Part shown: one piece after another, positions 46,204-56,654 of the stretch
Numbering within the stretch: position 1 is the first letter of the stretch
Layout: the number at the start of each line of letters is the position of its first letter
Source of the DNA: Aeromonas aquatica
GTDB lineage: Bacteria > Pseudomonadota > Gammaproteobacteria > Enterobacterales > Aeromonadaceae
Length of the DNA stretch: 64,000 nt
NCBI RefSeq assembly: GCF_000764655.1
Contig: NZ_JRGL01000088.1
Location: 46,703 to 110,702, forward strand
Direction: 5' to 3'
The notes under the pieces: model-generated
Told to the model about the DNA's origin: nothing
What the model saw: the letters and a program-made list of their open reading frames with translations, nothing else
The model's database searches: none
Program-made: the position numbers and the translations under genes

Positions 46204-46647
46204 ATGTCAGATCGTATCCAGCTTGCCAGCCAGGCCCCCGCCGCCATCAAGGCCATGATGGGCCTCGAATCCTATCTCGGCGGGAGCGACATTCCGCTGT
46301 CGCTCAAGGAGCTCATCAAGTTGCGGGCCTCCATGCTCAACGGTTGCGCTTACTGCATCGAGATGCACGCCGAGGTGGCGATGCAGCAGCAGGAGAGCCC
46401 GCAACGCCTGCTGGCGCTGGCCGCCTGGCGGGAGTCCCCCCTGTTTGATGCCAGGGAGCGGGCCGTGCTGGCCCTGACCGATGAGGTGACCCGGATCGCA
46501 GACCATGGCTTGAGCGAGGAGACTTATCAGCAGGGGCTGGTGCAACTCGGTGAAACCTTGTTGGCCCAGTGCCTGATGCAGATAGTCACCATCAACGCCT
46601 GGAACCGGATCGCGGTCGCCACCAGAATGGAGCATCAGCACCGCTGA
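46204..46647 (+). CDS. carboxymuconolactone decarboxylase / AhpD-like protein
   Basis: 147-aa helical protein of the AhpD-like fold with the redox motif CAYCIEMH (Cys-x-x-Cys plus a nearby His, about residues 44-51). Members are alkylhydroperoxidases or thiol-disulfide proteins acting on peroxides. The start at 46204 gives MSDRIQL; an in-frame ATG lies 17 codons upstream, but its segment looks non-coding. It is divergent from a LysR regulator that probably controls it, a frequent arrangement for oxidative or electrophile stress genes. Confidence 0.86.
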   Translation: MSDRIQLASQAPAAIKAMMGLESYLGGSDIPLSLKELIKLRASMLNGCAYCIEMHAEVAMQQQESPQRLLALAAWRESPLFDARERAVLALTDEVTRIADHGLSEETYQQGLVQLGETLLAQCLMQIVTINAWNRIAVATRMEHQHR

Positions 46648-46720
46648 GGCAGGATTTATCGCTGCCATGACCGCGCATATCTGGCAATAAATGTTGCAAA
46701 TTCTGTCGCATAAGGCACGT

Positions 46721-46747
46721 AACGGGTCTCAAAGGGAGGCCCGTTTT
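46721..46747 (+). terminator. intrinsic terminator of the AhpD-like gene
   Basis: An AACGGG / CCCGTT stem extended by TCTC/GGAG is followed by a short T-run. Confidence 0.75.
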
Positions 46748-47203
46748 TCATCTGGTCCCGAGGAGACGAGAGGATTTTATGCTGGATTGGTGGCCTCTTT
46801 TGAGGCTTTGCTGGAAGTTAATCATACCATTGTTTGATTAATTAATTTTTGTTTTTAGCCGAAAATACCCTGATCCAAATCAAGGTTGTAGTCGTGGATA
46901 AATGCTCATGAAGGGTTATTAATGAGGAAGATCAGGTATTGACGATGAAAATAATAAGGCTTGGCAGACGTGTCGCTCAATTAGTGAGCAATAAAGAAGG
47001 GGAGTGTAATTAACGAAAGATGAATTGCCAGCTTATGACTTCGATAAAGTCGGGCCTGTCAAGTCCTTAACATTTGTAGCACGCCAATAGCCTCAAAAAA
47101 CACAATTGATGGATTAATTTTTCATGTTGTTCACATGCCGTTCAGATGCAATAAAATGCCGCATTTTTATGACATCAACGCCTTCGGAAGGTGAGGACAC
47201 GGC
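46748..47203. other. AT-rich upstream region of the cyo operon
   Basis: About 450 bp, much more AT-rich than its neighbours, presumably containing the cyo promoter(s). An FNR-like site is listed separately. A 22-codon frame at 46945-47013 (MKIIRLGRRVAQ...) has no ribosome site and is not called. No RNA gene was recognised. Confidence 0.5.
46870..46883 (+). promoter_or_regulatory. FNR-like site upstream of cyoA
   Basis: CTGAT-CCAA-ATCAA matches the FNR consensus TTGAT-N4-ATCAA at 9 of 10 positions. FNR and ArcA repress cyo in E. coli under low oxygen, so repression here is plausible. The site is 320 bp from the cyoA start codon. Confidence 0.55.
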
Positions 47204-48232
47204 ATGAGACCTGGTGATTTGAAGAGGGGTTTGGGTGCTTTGCTGTTGATTGCAGTCACCGGCTTGCTGAGTGGTTGTGACATGGCTCTGATGAGCCCTA
47301 AAGGGCAGGTAGGCCTGGAACAGCGATCACTGATATTAACGGCCCTCGGGCTGATGTTAATCGTGGTGATCCCGGTGATTGTGATGGCGGTGGTATTCTC
47401 TCGTAAATACAGAGCATCCAATACCGGCGCAACATATACCCCGAATTGGGCCCACTCCACCAAGATTGAGGCAGTCGTCTGGACGGTTCCCGTCATTATC
47501 ATCGTCATTCTGGCGATCATTACCTGGAAAACGTCCCACGATCTGGACCCCTACAAACCGCTGGAATCGGATGTCAAACCGATCCAGGTCGATGTTATTT
47601 CCCTCGACTGGAAGTGGCTGTTTGTCTATCCGGAACTGGGTATCGCCTCGGTCAACGAATTGGCCTTCCCGATCAATACCCCCATCAATTTCCGGGTAAC
47701 CTCGGATACCGTGATGAACTCCTTCTTCATTCCGCAACTCGGTGGCCAGATCTATGCCATGGCCGGTATGCAGACCAAGCTGCACCTGATCGCCAACGAG
47801 GCGGGTCAGTACAAGGGGATCTCGGGCAGCTACAGCGGTGCCGGATTCTCGGGCATGAAGTTCAAGGCCATCGCCACCCAGGATCAAGCCGGTTTCGACG
47901 CCTGGGTTGCCAAGGTGAAGCAGTCGCCGAAGATGCTGAGCACCATGGGTGAGTTCGATACCCTGGCCAAGAAGAGCGAAAACCACCCGGTGGAGTACTT
48001 CGCCAGCGCCGATCCCAAGCTGTTCGTCAATGTGATCAACAAGTTCATGGGTGACATGAAACCCGCGGATCACAAAGGCATGAAACATGACGCCACTGCC
48101 AAGCAGGGCGAGGAGATGGACATGGCCGGGATGAATCACGAAGACATGGCAGAGGCCGGACATGAAGATCATGCCGGGCACATGGCCATGCCGATGGATG
48201 ACAAGAGTGTGAAAGCAGGATCCGAGGAATAA
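47204..48232 (+). CDS. cyoA: cytochrome bo3 quinol oxidase subunit II
   Basis: Subunit II of the proton-pumping ubiquinol oxidase of the inner membrane. The 342-aa product is a lipoprotein precursor (VTGLLSGC, Cys about residue 26) with two membrane helices (about 45-66 and 87-108) and a periplasmic cupredoxin domain. As expected for a quinol oxidase, the CuA-ligand cysteines are absent. The C-terminal 40 residues are rich in His and Met ([20 protein letters not shown]), a feature also present in shorter form in E. coli CyoA. It is the first gene of cyoABCDE. Confidence 0.96.
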   Translation: MRPGDLKRGLGALLLIAVTGLLSGCDMALMSPKGQVGLEQRSLILTALGLMLIVVIPVIVMAVVFSRKYRASNTGATYTPNWAHSTKIEAVVWTVPVIIIVILAIITWKTSHDLDPYKPLESDVKPIQVDVISLDWKWLFVYPELGIASVNELAFPINTPINFRVTSDTVMNSFFIPQLGGQIYAMAGMQTKLHLIANEAGQYKGISGSYSGAGFSGMKFKAIATQDQAGFDAWVAKVKQSPKMLSTMGEFDTLAKKSENHPVEYFASADPKLFVNVINKFMGDMKPADHKGMKHDATAKQGEEMDMAGMNHEDMAEAGHEDHAGHMAMPMDDKSVKAGSEE

Positions 48233-48235
48233 TCG

Positions 48236-50212
48236 ATGTTTGGAAAATTAACACTCGAGGCTGTCCCGTACCATGAACCCATTATCATGGTCACGATAGC
48301 CGGTATCATTTTGGGTGGGCTGGCCATCGCCGGTCTCATCACCTATTACGGCAAGTGGCGGTATCTGTGGCAGGAGTGGTTCACTTCTGTGGATCACAAG
48401 CGCCTCGGTATCATGTATCTCATCCTAGGGATGGTCATGCTGCTGCGCGGCTTCGCCGATGCGGTGATGATGCGTACCCAGCAGGTCATGGCCTCGGCCG
48501 GGGGCGAGGGCATATTGCCACCGCACCACTACGACCAGATCTTCACCGCCCACGGCGTCATCATGATCTTCTTCGTGGCCATGCCGCTGGTGATCGGCCT
48601 GATGAACATCGTCGTGCCGCTGCAGATCGGCGCCCGTGACGTCGCCTTCCCCTTCCTGAACAACCTGAGCTTCTGGTTTACCGCCGCAGCCGTGGTGCTG
48701 ATCAACGTCTCCCTCGGGGTCGGTGAATTCGCCCAGACCGGCTGGCTGGCCTATCCGCCCTTGTCGGGGCTGGAGTTCAGTCCGGGCGTCGGGGTCGATT
48801 ACTGGATCTGGAGCCTGCAGATCTCGGGTCTGGGGACCCTGCTGACCGGTGTCAACTTCTTTGCCACCATCATCCGGATGCGTACCCCGGGCATGACCAT
48901 GATGCGTCTGCCGGTGTTCACCTGGACCGCCCTGTGCGCCAACATCCTGATCATCGCCTCCTTCCCGATCCTGACCGTCACCATCGCCCTGCTGACCGCA
49001 GACCGCTACCTGGGTACCCATTTCTTTACCAATGACATGGGTGGCAACATGATGATGTACATCAACCTGATCTGGGCCTGGGGTCACCCCGAGGTGTATA
49101 TCCTGGTGCTGCCGGTGTTCGGGGTCTTCTCCGAGGTGGTGGCGACCTTCTGCAAGAAGAAGCTGTTCGGTTACACCTCCCTGGTGTGGGCTACCCTGGC
49201 CATCACAGTGCTCGCCTTCGTGGTCTGGTTGCACCACTTCTTCACCATGGGCTCGGGCGCCAACGTGAATGCCTTCTTCGGCATCGCCACCATGATCATC
49301 TCCATCCCGACCGGGGTGAAGATCTTCAACTGGCTGTTCACCATGTATCGCGGCCGCATCGAGTTCAGCTCGCCCATGCTGTGGACCGTCGGCTTCATCA
49401 TCACCTTCACCGTCGGTGGCATGACCGGGGTACTGCTCTCCGTGCCGGCCGCCAACTTCGTGCTGCACAACAGCCTGTTCCTGATCGCCCACTTCCACAA
49501 CGTCATCATCGGCGGCGTGGTGTTCGGTTGCTTCGCCGGTATCACCTACTGGTTCCCCAAAGCGTTCGGCTTCAAGCTGGATGACGTCTGGGGCAAGCGT
49601 GCCTTCTGGTTCTGGATCACCGGTTTCTTCGTCGCCTTCATGCCGCTCTACGTACTGGGCTTCATGGGCATGACCCGTCGCGTCAGCCAGAACATCGAGC
49701 CCGAGTACCACGGCTGGTTGGTGGTGGCCGCCTGCGGCGCCGGCCTGATTGCCATCGGCGTCTTGTGCCAGCTGATCCAGGTCGTGGTCAGTATCCGTGA
49801 CCGCGAGAAGAACCGCGATCTGACCGGCGATCCCTGGGGTGGCCGTACCCTGGAGTGGTCTACTTCCTCGCCGCCGCCCTTCTACAACTTCGCCATCGAG
49901 CCGCAGGTCAAGGGGCTGGATGCCTTCTGGGAAGCCAAGGAAGACGGTAGCGCCTACCGCCAGCCGGCCCAGTATGCCCCCATCCACATGCCGAAGAACT
50001 CCGGTGCCGGTGTCATCATCGCCGCCTTCAGTGTGGTGTTTGGTTTCGCCATGATCTGGCACATCTGGTGGATGGCCATCGCCGGCTTCGTCGGCATGAT
50101 CGGCACCTGGATCATCCACAGCTTCAACGACGATGTGGACTACTACGTACAGGTTGACGAGATCGAGCGCATCGAAGGTCAGCATTTCGACAACATCAAC
50201 AAGGTAGCCTGA
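48236..50212 (+). CDS. cyoB: cytochrome bo3 quinol oxidase subunit I
   Basis: Catalytic subunit carrying low-spin heme b and the heme o3-CuB oxygen-reducing centre. The 658-aa product has about 15 helices. Ligand motifs are visible: [11 protein letters not shown] (heme b His), [17 protein letters not shown] (CuB His and cross-linked Tyr), [11 protein letters not shown] (CuB His-His) and the heme-ligand pair in [12 protein letters not shown]. Length is close to E. coli CyoB (663). It starts 3 bp after cyoA. Confidence 0.98.
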   Translation: MFGKLTLEAVPYHEPIIMVTIAGIILGGLAIAGLITYYGKWRYLWQEWFTSVDHKRLGIMYLILGMVMLLRGFADAVMMRTQQVMASAGGEGILPPHHYDQIFTAHGVIMIFFVAMPLVIGLMNIVVPLQIGARDVAFPFLNNLSFWFTAAAVVLINVSLGVGEFAQTGWLAYPPLSGLEFSPGVGVDYWIWSLQISGLGTLLTGVNFFATIIRMRTPGMTMMRLPVFTWTALCANILIIASFPILTVTIALLTADRYLGTHFFTNDMGGNMMMYINLIWAWGHPEVYILVLPVFGVFSEVVATFCKKKLFGYTSLVWATLAITVLAFVVWLHHFFTMGSGANVNAFFGIATMIISIPTGVKIFNWLFTMYRGRIEFSSPMLWTVGFIITFTVGGMTGVLLSVPAANFVLHNSLFLIAHFHNVIIGGVVFGCFAGITYWFPKAFGFKLDDVWGKRAFWFWITGFFVAFMPLYVLGFMGMTRRVSQNIEPEYHGWLVVAACGAGLIAIGVLCQLIQVVVSIRDREKNRDLTGDPWGGRTLEWSTSSPPPFYNFAIEPQVKGLDAFWEAKEDGSAYRQPAQYAPIHMPKNSGAGVIIAAFSVVFGFAMIWHIWWMAIAGFVGMIGTWIIHSFNDDVDYYVQVDEIERIEGQHFDNINKVA

Positions 50213-50216
50213 CGCT

Positions 50217-50831
50217 ATGGCAACGGACGTTTTACATCACATTCACGGCGCCCATGAGGATCATGGGCACCACGATGCCGGTGCCACCAAGGTGTTCGGC
50301 TTCTGGATCTACCTGATGAGCGACTGCATCCTGTTTGCGACCCTGTTCGCAACCTATGCAGTCCTGGTCAACGGCACCGCCGGTGGTCCCACCGGCAAGG
50401 ACATCTTCGAACTGCCGTTCGTGTTCGCCGAAACCATGTTGCTGCTGCTGAGCTCCATCACCTTCGGCTTTGGCATGCTGGCCATGAACAAGAACAAGGT
50501 AGCCGCCGTCAACGGCTGGCTGCTGGTGACCTTCCTGTTCGGTGCCGGCTTCATCGCCATGGAGATCTACGAGTTCCATCACCTGATCGCCGAAGGCTTC
50601 GGCCCGCAGCGCAGCGGCTTCCTGTCCGCCTTCTTCACCCTGGTCGGTACCCACGGTATCCACGTGACCAGCGGCCTTATCTGGATCATCGTGATGATGG
50701 TGCTGATCTCTAAGAAGGGGCTGACCGAGCGCAACCGAACTCGCCTGATGTGCCTGAGCCTGTTCTGGCACTTCCTGGACGTGGTGTGGATCTGCGTCTT
50801 CACCGTGGTCTACCTGATGGGGGTCATGTAA
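50217..50831 (+). CDS. cyoC: cytochrome bo3 quinol oxidase subunit III
   Basis: Five-helix subunit of the oxidase complex that stabilises subunit I. The 204-aa product equals E. coli CyoC in length, with [22 protein letters not shown] near the N-terminus and [20 protein letters not shown] in the C-terminal half. It begins 4 bp after cyoB. Its TAA stop is followed directly by the start of a 25-codon mini-ORF, not by cyoD itself. Confidence 0.97.
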   Translation: MATDVLHHIHGAHEDHGHHDAGATKVFGFWIYLMSDCILFATLFATYAVLVNGTAGGPTGKDIFELPFVFAETMLLLLSSITFGFGMLAMNKNKVAAVNGWLLVTFLFGAGFIAMEIYEFHHLIAEGFGPQRSGFLSAFFTLVGTHGIHVTSGLIWIIVMMVLISKKGLTERNRTRLMCLSLFWHFLDVVWICVFTVVYLMGVM

Positions 50832-50909
50832 ATGAGTCATTCCGTTGATATTTACTGGGCCAGCCACGGCAGTGCCAGAACCTATCTGATGGGGGCAATG
50901 TACAAATGA
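50832..50909 (+). CDS. 25-codon mini-ORF between cyoC and cyoD, partial copy of the cyoD 5' end
   Basis: Begins ATG directly after the cyoC stop, reads [20 protein letters not shown] and five more residues, and its TGA overlaps the cyoD ATG as ATGA. CyoD starts [22 protein letters not shown], so the mini-ORF is a diverged tandem duplicate (offset 74 bp) of the first 20 or so codons of cyoD. It may serve translational coupling; whether the peptide accumulates is unknown. Confidence 0.55.
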   Translation: MSHSVDIYWASHGSARTYLMGAMYK

Positions 50910-51238
50910 GCAATCATACCGTTGACAATCACGGCGCCAGCCACGGCAGCGCCAAGTCCTACATGATCGGCTTCGTGCTGTCACTCATCCTGACCGCGAT
51001 CCCGTTCTGGATGGTGATGGACGGCAGCGCCTCCCACGCCGTGGTGCTCGGCACCGTGGTCGGGATGGCGGTGATCCAGATCTTCGTACACCTGGCTTAC
51101 TTCCTGCACATGAATACCTCCTCCGAGGAGCGCTGGAACCTGGTGGCACTGGTCTTCACCGTGCTCATCATCGCCATCGTGGTGGTGGGTTCCCTGTGGA
51201 TCATGTACAACCTCAACATCAACATGATGATTCACTGA
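50906..51238 (+). CDS. cyoD: cytochrome bo3 quinol oxidase subunit IV
   Basis: Small three-helix subunit needed for assembly of the heme-copper centre. The 110-aa product matches E. coli CyoD (109) in length, with [21 protein letters not shown] and [19 protein letters not shown]. Its start overlaps the stop of a mini-ORF that duplicates its own N-terminus. cyoE follows after 13 bp. Confidence 0.96.
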   Translation: MSNHTVDNHGASHGSAKSYMIGFVLSLILTAIPFWMVMDGSASHAVVLGTVVGMAVIQIFVHLAYFLHMNTSSEERWNLVALVFTVLIIAIVVVGSLWIMYNLNINMMIH

Positions 51239-51251
51239 GCGGGTTGATGTG

Positions 51252-52142
51252 ATGATGAAGCAATACCTGCAAGTGACCAAGCCGGGCATCATCTTCGGTA
51301 ACCTCATCTCGGTTATCGGTGGATTCTTGCTGGCCTCCAAGGGGAGCCTGGACGTCCCCCTGTTCATCCTGACCATGGTCGGGGTGTCACTGGTGGTCGC
51401 CTCCGGCTGTGTGTTCAACAACTACATCGACCGGGACATCGACTGCATCATGGAGCGCACCAAGAATCGCGCCCTGGTGAAGGGGCTGATCGCCCCTGGC
51501 GTCTCGCTCTGGTATGCGAGCGCGCTGGGCGTTGCGGGCATTGCCCTGCTGTACTTCGCGGCCAATCCGTTGGCCGCCTTGCTGGCAGTGCTGGGCTTCC
51601 TGGTCTATGTGGGGGTCTACAGCCTCTACATGAAGCGTCACTCGGTCTATGGCACCCTGGTCGGCAGCCTCTCCGGCGCCGCGCCACCGGTCATCGGCTA
51701 CTGCGCGGTGAGCGGTCAGTTCGACTCGGGGGCCTTGATCCTGCTGGCGATCTTCAGCCTGTGGCAGATGCCGCACTCCTATGCGATCGCCATCTTCCGC
51801 TTCAAGGATTATCAGGCGGCCAACATTCCGGTGTTGCCGGTGGTGAAGGGGATCTCCGTGGCCAAACACCACATCACCCTCTACATCCTGGCCTTTATGG
51901 TGCCGACCCTGATGCTGTTCCTCGGCGGTTATGCCGGTTACAAGTACCTGATAGTCGCCACCGCGGTGAGTGTCTGGTGGTTGGGGATGGCGCTGTCTGG
52001 CTACAAGCAGGCGGTCGATGACTCCCTCTGGGCCCGCAAGCTGTTCATGTTCTCGATTGTCACCATCACCTGCCTGAGCGTGATGATGTCGGTGGACTTC
52101 CAGCCGGACGCAGCGCCCGTGCTGGTGAGCATGCTGCCCTGA
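51252..52142 (+). CDS. cyoE: protoheme IX farnesyltransferase (heme O synthase)
   Basis: Membrane prenyltransferase converting heme b to heme o for the bo3 oxidase. The 296-aa product (E. coli 296) has the Asp-rich motif [19 protein letters not shown], the second conserved region [20 protein letters not shown] and about nine helices. An ATG one codon downstream and a GTG one codon upstream are alternative starts. It is the last gene of cyoABCDE, and yajR follows in the same order as in E. coli. Confidence 0.97.
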   Translation: MMKQYLQVTKPGIIFGNLISVIGGFLLASKGSLDVPLFILTMVGVSLVVASGCVFNNYIDRDIDCIMERTKNRALVKGLIAPGVSLWYASALGVAGIALLYFAANPLAALLAVLGFLVYVGVYSLYMKRHSVYGTLVGSLSGAAPPVIGYCAVSGQFDSGALILLAIFSLWQMPHSYAIAIFRFKDYQAANIPVLPVVKGISVAKHHITLYILAFMVPTLMLFLGGYAGYKYLIVATAVSVWWLGMALSGYKQAVDDSLWARKLFMFSIVTITCLSVMMSVDFQPDAAPVLVSMLP

Positions 52143-52200
52143 GGCATCGCCAATCCGGATGCCAGTGTTGTGATATGACACAGGAAAATCAGTAGAATCC

Positions 52201-52224
52201 AGAGCCGGGAACCTTCCCGGCTCT
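52201..52224 (+). terminator. hairpin after cyoE
   Basis: A 10-bp stem (AGAGCCGGGA / TCCCGGCTCT) with a 4-nt loop, followed by a short T-containing tail (GTTATT). Probably the cyo terminator. Confidence 0.65.
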
Positions 52225-52325
52225 GTTATTATGGGGCCGCCCCGTCGGGGCTCTTTCTTCTGTGGCTCGGCCGAGCAGGCTGCCATCTCCTTCTTCCCCC
52301 TCTTTTTCTGATTGATGAGGCCATC

Positions 52326-53687
52326 ATGAATGATTTCACCATGACGAGGAGCGAGCGCCGGGCAACCTGGGCGCTCGGTTCCGTCTTCTCACTGCGCATG
52401 CTCGGCATGTTCATGGTGCTGCCGGTGCTGACCACCTACGGCATGTCCCTGGCCGGTGCGTCCGAGACGCTGATCGGGCTCGCCATCGGTGTCTATGGCA
52501 TGGCCCAGGCCCTGCTGCAGATCCCGTTCGGGCTGCTCTCCGATCGTATCGGCAGAAAACCCCTCATCGTCGGCGGCCTGCTGATGTTTGCCATTGGCAG
52601 CATCATCGCCGCCATGAGCGACTCCATCTGGGGGGTCATCGTCGGTCGTGCCCTGCAGGGCAGCGGCGCCATCTCCGCCGCCGTCATGGCGCTGCTCTCG
52701 GATCTCACCCGGGAGCAGAATCGCACCAAGGCGATGGCCTTCATCGGGGTGAGCTTTGGCATCACCTTCGCCATCGCCATGGTGACCGGGCCGCTCATCA
52801 CCCATGCCCTGGGATTGTCGGGCCTGTTCTGGCTTATCGCCCTGCTGGCGCTCGGCGGCATCGGCATCACCCTGTGGTGGGTGCCGGAGCCGAAGGGCCA
52901 TCTGCTCAACCGCGAGTCGGCCATGGTGAAGGGGGGCATTCGTACCGTGCTGGCCAATCCACGCCTGCTCAAGCTCAACCTCGGCATCCTCTGCGTGCAC
53001 ACTCTGCTGATGTCGAGCTTCGTGGCGCTGCCGCCGCTGCTCGAACAGGCCGGGCTGCCCCGGGAGCAGCAGTGGCAGGCCTACCTCGTCACCATGCTGG
53101 TCGCCTTCGTGAGCGTGGTACCCTTCATCCTCTACGCCGAGAAGCGCCGGAAGATGAAACTGGTGTTCCAGATTTGTGTGCTGGTGATGCTGGTTGCCGA
53201 AGTGGTGCTGTGGCAGGCCGGGTTGCAGCTCTGGGGCCTGCTGGCGGGGCTGCAGATCTTCTTCATCGGCTTCAACGTGATGGAGGCATTGCTGCCATCC
53301 CTCATCAGCAAGGAGTCGCCACCGGGTTACAAGGGCACCGCCATGGGGGTTTACTCCACCAGTCAGTTTATCGGGGTCGCCATCGGCGGCAGCCTGGGTG
53401 GCCTGCTCTACAGCCAAGGGGGGGCACCCCTGGTGTTCGGTGGCTGCGCCGCCCTGGCGCTGCTCTGGCTCGGGGTCAGCCTCACCATGCAAGAACCTCC
53501 CTATGTCAGCAGCCTGCGCATCGTGCTGCCGGAAGGGGTTGAGGCGAGCCCGGCACTGGAGCAGAAGATCCGCGCCTGCGACGGGGTGAGCGACGTACTG
53601 CTGGTGAGTGAGGAGCATTCGGTGTATGTGAAGGTGGACACCAAACACCTCACGCGCAGCGATCTGGAGCGGCTGATCGTCGCCTGA
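52326..53687 (+). CDS. yajR: MFS transporter YajR with C-terminal YAM domain
   Basis: Inner-membrane major facilitator of unknown substrate. The 453-aa product (E. coli YajR 454) has twelve helices, the motif-A loop GLLSDRIGRKPLI between helices 2 and 3, and after about residue 385 a ferredoxin-like YAM domain (VSDVLLVSEEHSVYVKVDTK) typical of YajR. It lies behind cyoE as in E. coli, probably as its own unit because a hairpin separates them. Confidence 0.93.
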   Translation: MNDFTMTRSERRATWALGSVFSLRMLGMFMVLPVLTTYGMSLAGASETLIGLAIGVYGMAQALLQIPFGLLSDRIGRKPLIVGGLLMFAIGSIIAAMSDSIWGVIVGRALQGSGAISAAVMALLSDLTREQNRTKAMAFIGVSFGITFAIAMVTGPLITHALGLSGLFWLIALLALGGIGITLWWVPEPKGHLLNRESAMVKGGIRTVLANPRLLKLNLGILCVHTLLMSSFVALPPLLEQAGLPREQQWQAYLVTMLVAFVSVVPFILYAEKRRKMKLVFQICVLVMLVAEVVLWQAGLQLWGLLAGLQIFFIGFNVMEALLPSLISKESPPGYKGTAMGVYSTSQFIGVAIGGSLGGLLYSQGGAPLVFGGCAALALLWLGVSLTMQEPPYVSSLRIVLPEGVEASPALEQKIRACDGVSDVLLVSEEHSVYVKVDTKHLTRSDLERLIVA

Positions 53688-53765
53688 TGCCCCCCCATGG
53701 CGGGGTCGGGCGATGGCCCGACCCCCTTGCTATGCTGAGATCCTCATTAACAGGAGGACGCTCTC

Positions 53766-54134
53766 ATGTCATACGTGGATGGATTCGTGATCGCCGTGCC
53801 CACGGCGAACAAGCAGGCCATGATCGATCATGCGAAGTACATCGATCCCATTTTCCTGGAGCTCGGTGCGACCCGGGTGCTGGAGTGCTGGGGGGACGAC
53901 GTGCCCCACGGCAAGCAGACCGATTTCTACCGCGCCGTGGCGGCGAAAGAAGATGAAACCGTGGTCTTCTCCTGGGTGGAGTGGCCGGACAAGGCGACCC
54001 GGGACGAGGCCATGCAAAAGATGATGCAGGATCCCAGAATGGCTCCGGGCGGTCCCCTGCATCAGCAGATGCCGTTCGACGGCGCCCGCATGATCTTCGG
54101 CGGATTCAGTACGGTGCTGGAACTCAAGGCCTGA
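53766..54134 (+). CDS. DUF1428 (YbaA-like) family protein
   Basis: 122-aa cytoplasmic protein of a widespread family with a ferredoxin-like dimeric alpha/beta-barrel fold and no assigned function. Family features are MSYVDGFVIAVPTANKQAM at the start, TDFYRAVAAKEDETVVFSW and the C-terminal PFDGARMIFGGF. An AGGAGG site precedes the start. A strong terminator lies between it and the convergent tauD. Confidence 0.88.
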   Translation: MSYVDGFVIAVPTANKQAMIDHAKYIDPIFLELGATRVLECWGDDVPHGKQTDFYRAVAAKEDETVVFSWVEWPDKATRDEAMQKMMQDPRMAPGGPLHQQMPFDGARMIFGGFSTVLELKA

Positions 54135-54158
54135 TTTGTTCAGAAGATAAACGGAAGA

Positions 54159-54182
54159 AAGCCCGCCATCGGCGGGCTTTTT
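54159..54182 (+). terminator. intrinsic terminator between the DUF1428 gene and tauD
   Basis: A 9-bp stem (AAGCCCGCC / GGCGGGCTT) with a 3-nt loop is followed by TTT. The A-run on its left side lets it also serve the leftward tau operon. Confidence 0.9.
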
Positions 54183-54198
54183 CATGGAGGGGGCAGGC

Positions 54199-55050
54199 TC
54201 AGGCCGCACGCCAGAAGGGCTTGTCCCCGAGTATGGTGGCCCTGTGCATCACCCGTCGTGCCGGCAGGTAGTCGGCGTTGGCATAGTGCTGGGTCACCCT
54301 GTTGTCCCAGATGGCGATGTCGTTCTCCTGCCAGCGCCAGCGCACCTGAAACTCGGGGCGGGTGATGTGATCGAACAGGAAGCCGAGCAGCGCCTCGCTC
54401 TCCCGGGCCGGCAGATCCGGCAGACGGGTGGTAAAGCCTTGGTTGACGAACAGCGCCTGCCTGCCGCTCACCGGGTGAGTGCGGATCACCGGGTGGCGCA
54501 GGGGTGGGTTGTTGGCCACGGCGGCCTGCCAGCGCTGGCGTTCCTCTTCGCTGCCGTTGTGACGGTGAGCCGGGAACGACTTGGTGAAGTCGTGCTCGGC
54601 CTCCAGCCCCACCAGCAGCTTCTGCAGGGGCGGGGAGAGCGCCGCGAGCGCCGCTATGCCGCTGGCCCAGAGGGTGTCGCCTCCGGTCGGCGGCAACTGC
54701 TTGGCGGCCAGGATGGCCAGCGCCGGCGGCGTCTCGATGAAGGTCACGTCGGTGTGCCAGTTGTCGTTGTCCGGCGGGTTGTCGTCGTGGGTGTCGAGCA
54801 CGATGATCTCTTCGGCCTCCTCGCTGTGGGGATAGACGGGGTGGATGTGCAAGTCCCCGAAGCGGTTCGCGAGTGCCCGCTGTTGTCTGGGGCTGATGGG
54901 TTGATCCCGCAGAAACAGTACCTGGTACTTGAGCAGCGCGCGGTGGAGCTGCTCGAAGTGATCCTGCGTCAGGGGCTCGGCCAGGGTGAGGCCGGCGATC
55001 TCGGCGCCGATATGGGGTCCCAGAGGGGTAATGGTCAGCTTGTCGTTCAT
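54199..55050 (-). CDS. tauD: taurine dioxygenase
   Basis: Fe(II)/2-oxoglutarate-dependent enzyme that releases sulfite from taurine. The 283-aa product equals E. coli TauD in length. The iron ligands are visible: His and Asp in NWHTDVTF (His99-x-Asp101 type) and the distal His in RVMHRATI, with the 2-oxoglutarate-binding Arg shortly after. Its ATG overlaps the tauC stop by 4 bp. It is the last gene of tauABCD. Confidence 0.95.
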   Translation of the reverse strand: MNDKLTITPLGPHIGAEIAGLTLAEPLTQDHFEQLHRALLKYQVLFLRDQPISPRQQRALANRFGDLHIHPVYPHSEEAEEIIVLDTHDDNPPDNDNWHTDVTFIETPPALAILAAKQLPPTGGDTLWASGIAALAALSPPLQKLLVGLEAEHDFTKSFPAHRHNGSEEERQRWQAAVANNPPLRHPVIRTHPVSGRQALFVNQGFTTRLPDLPARESEALLGFLFDHITRPEFQVRWRWQENDIAIWDNRVTQHYANADYLPARRVMHRATILGDKPFWRAA

Positions 55051-55874
55051 TGTCCTTCTCCATGCCAGGGTGTCAGCCTGCGCTGCAGTGCGCGTAAACC
55101 CAATTCCAATACGAAGGCGATCACCGCGATCACCAGAATGCCTGCCAGCACCACGTCGGTGGCGAGAAACTCGCCGGCAGATTGCACCATGAAGCCCACC
55201 CCCCGGGTGGCGGCGATGAGCTCGGCCGCCACCAGGGTGGACCAGCCCACCCCGAGGCCGATGCGCAGCCCGGTCAGGATCTCCGGCAGGGCCCCCGGCA
55301 GGATCACGTGCCAGAGCACCTGGGCCGGTGAGGCGCCCAGCGCCCGGGCCGCCCGCAGCCGCACCGGCTTGGCGCTCTGCACCCCCGCCAGGGTCGCCAT
55401 GGCCACGGGGGCGAAGATGGCCAGATAGATGAGCAGCACCTTGGCGGTCTCGCCGATGCCAAACCAGATCACCATGAGCGGCAGGTAGGCCAGCGGCGGC
55501 ACCGGCCGGTAGAGCTCGATCAGCGGGTCCAGCATGCCCCGCACCGTGGGGCTGAGCCCCATGGCGATGCCGGCTGCGATGCCGAAGAAGGCCGCCGCCA
55601 CCAGGGCGATGAGGATGCGACCCAGGCTCGCCCCCAGGTGTTGCCACAGGGTGGCGTCCATAAAGCCTTGCGGCCCTGCGATGGTGATGAGCTGGGTCAG
55701 CACCTTGGCCGGGGGCGGCAGGAACAGGGGATCGACCCAACCTAGCCGGGCTACCAGCCACCACAGGGCCAGCAGGGCGGCCAGGGTGGCGAGACTCAGG
55801 GTCAGCCGCCTCGGCAGCGGCCAGTGCAGGGCCCGCTTGCGGGGGCTGGCGGTACGAGTGAGGGCGATGCTCAT
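55047..55874 (-). CDS. tauC: taurine ABC transporter permease
   Basis: Inner-membrane permease of the taurine importer. The 275-aa product has six helices and the EAA-type loop contacting the ATPase ([23 protein letters not shown]). Length equals E. coli TauC. It overlaps tauB upstream and tauD downstream by 4 bp each, indicating tight translational coupling. Confidence 0.93.
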   Translation of the reverse strand: MSIALTRTASPRKRALHWPLPRRLTLSLATLAALLALWWLVARLGWVDPLFLPPPAKVLTQLITIAGPQGFMDATLWQHLGASLGRILIALVAAAFFGIAAGIAMGLSPTVRGMLDPLIELYRPVPPLAYLPLMVIWFGIGETAKVLLIYLAIFAPVAMATLAGVQSAKPVRLRAARALGASPAQVLWHVILPGALPEILTGLRIGLGVGWSTLVAAELIAATRGVGFMVQSAGEFLATDVVLAGILVIAVIAFVLELGLRALQRRLTPWHGEGQ

Positions 55875-56638
55875 GCGAAGGCCTCCCGCTGCTCGAACAC
55901 CCGGCCGAGCACGTATTCACGGCGCTCGATGAAGGCTGGATCGGATTTGATGCTGCGGCAGGGCTCCCCCGCGGCGAAGCGGCGACCGAAATCCAGGGTC
56001 AGCCGCTCCATGATCCGGCCGGGGGAGGGGGAGAGCAGTACCAAGTCGGTCGCCAGAAACACCGCCTCCTCGATGTCGTGGGTGATGAGCAGCACCTGGC
56101 GGCGCCCCTGATGCCACAATCGCAGCAGCAGGGTCTGCATCTGCTCCCGGGTGAAGGCGTCCAGGGCGCCGAACGGCTCGTCCAGCAGCAACAGCTGGGG
56201 TTGGGTGGCCAGGGCGCGGGCGATGCCGACCCGCTGGCGCTGGCCGCCGGAGAGCTGCCAGATGGGGCGATCACCCGCCCCCTCCAGCCCCACGCTGGCC
56301 AGCAATGCCTGCGCCTGTTCCTCCCGATCGCGCTTGGGCACCCCGGCCAGTTGCAGGCCGAGGGCGACGTTGTCCCGCACGTTGCGCCAGGGGAGTAACC
56401 CCTCACTCTGGAACACCACGCCGCGCTCGGCGCCCGGCCCCTTCACCTGCTTGCCCTGCAAACGGATGTGGCCGTGCTGGCAGGGCTCGAAGCCGGCGAC
56501 CAGGTTGAGCAGGGTGGTCTTGCCGCAGCCGGAGGGGCCGAGCACCACCATCAACTCGCCCTCAGGGAGGCTCAGGCTGATGTTGTCGAGCACCTTCTTG
56601 CCGGCGTACTCGGCGGACACATAAGAGAGCTGCAGCAT
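55871..56638 (-). CDS. tauB: taurine ABC transporter ATPase
   Basis: ATP-binding subunit of the taurine importer. The 255-aa product (E. coli 255) has Walker [10 protein letters not shown] (about 34-42), signature LSGGQRQR, Walker B LLLLDEP and the switch His in LITHDIEEA. It lies 16 bp after tauA and overlaps tauC. Confidence 0.94.
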   Translation of the reverse strand: MLQLSYVSAEYAGKKVLDNISLSLPEGELMVVLGPSGCGKTTLLNLVAGFEPCQHGHIRLQGKQVKGPGAERGVVFQSEGLLPWRNVRDNVALGLQLAGVPKRDREEQAQALLASVGLEGAGDRPIWQLSGGQRQRVGIARALATQPQLLLLDEPFGALDAFTREQMQTLLLRLWHQGRRQVLLITHDIEEAVFLATDLVLLSPSPGRIMERLTLDFGRRFAAGEPCRSIKSDPAFIERREYVLGRVFEQREAFA

Positions 56639-56654
56639 GATCGTCTCCTCTGGC

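Noticed and set aside
46945..47013. 22-codon ORF (MKIIRLGRRVAQ...) upstream of cyoA as a leader peptide
   Set aside because: No ribosome-binding site, no attenuator-like hairpin after it and no run of regulatory codons. An AT-rich region gives such short frames by chance.
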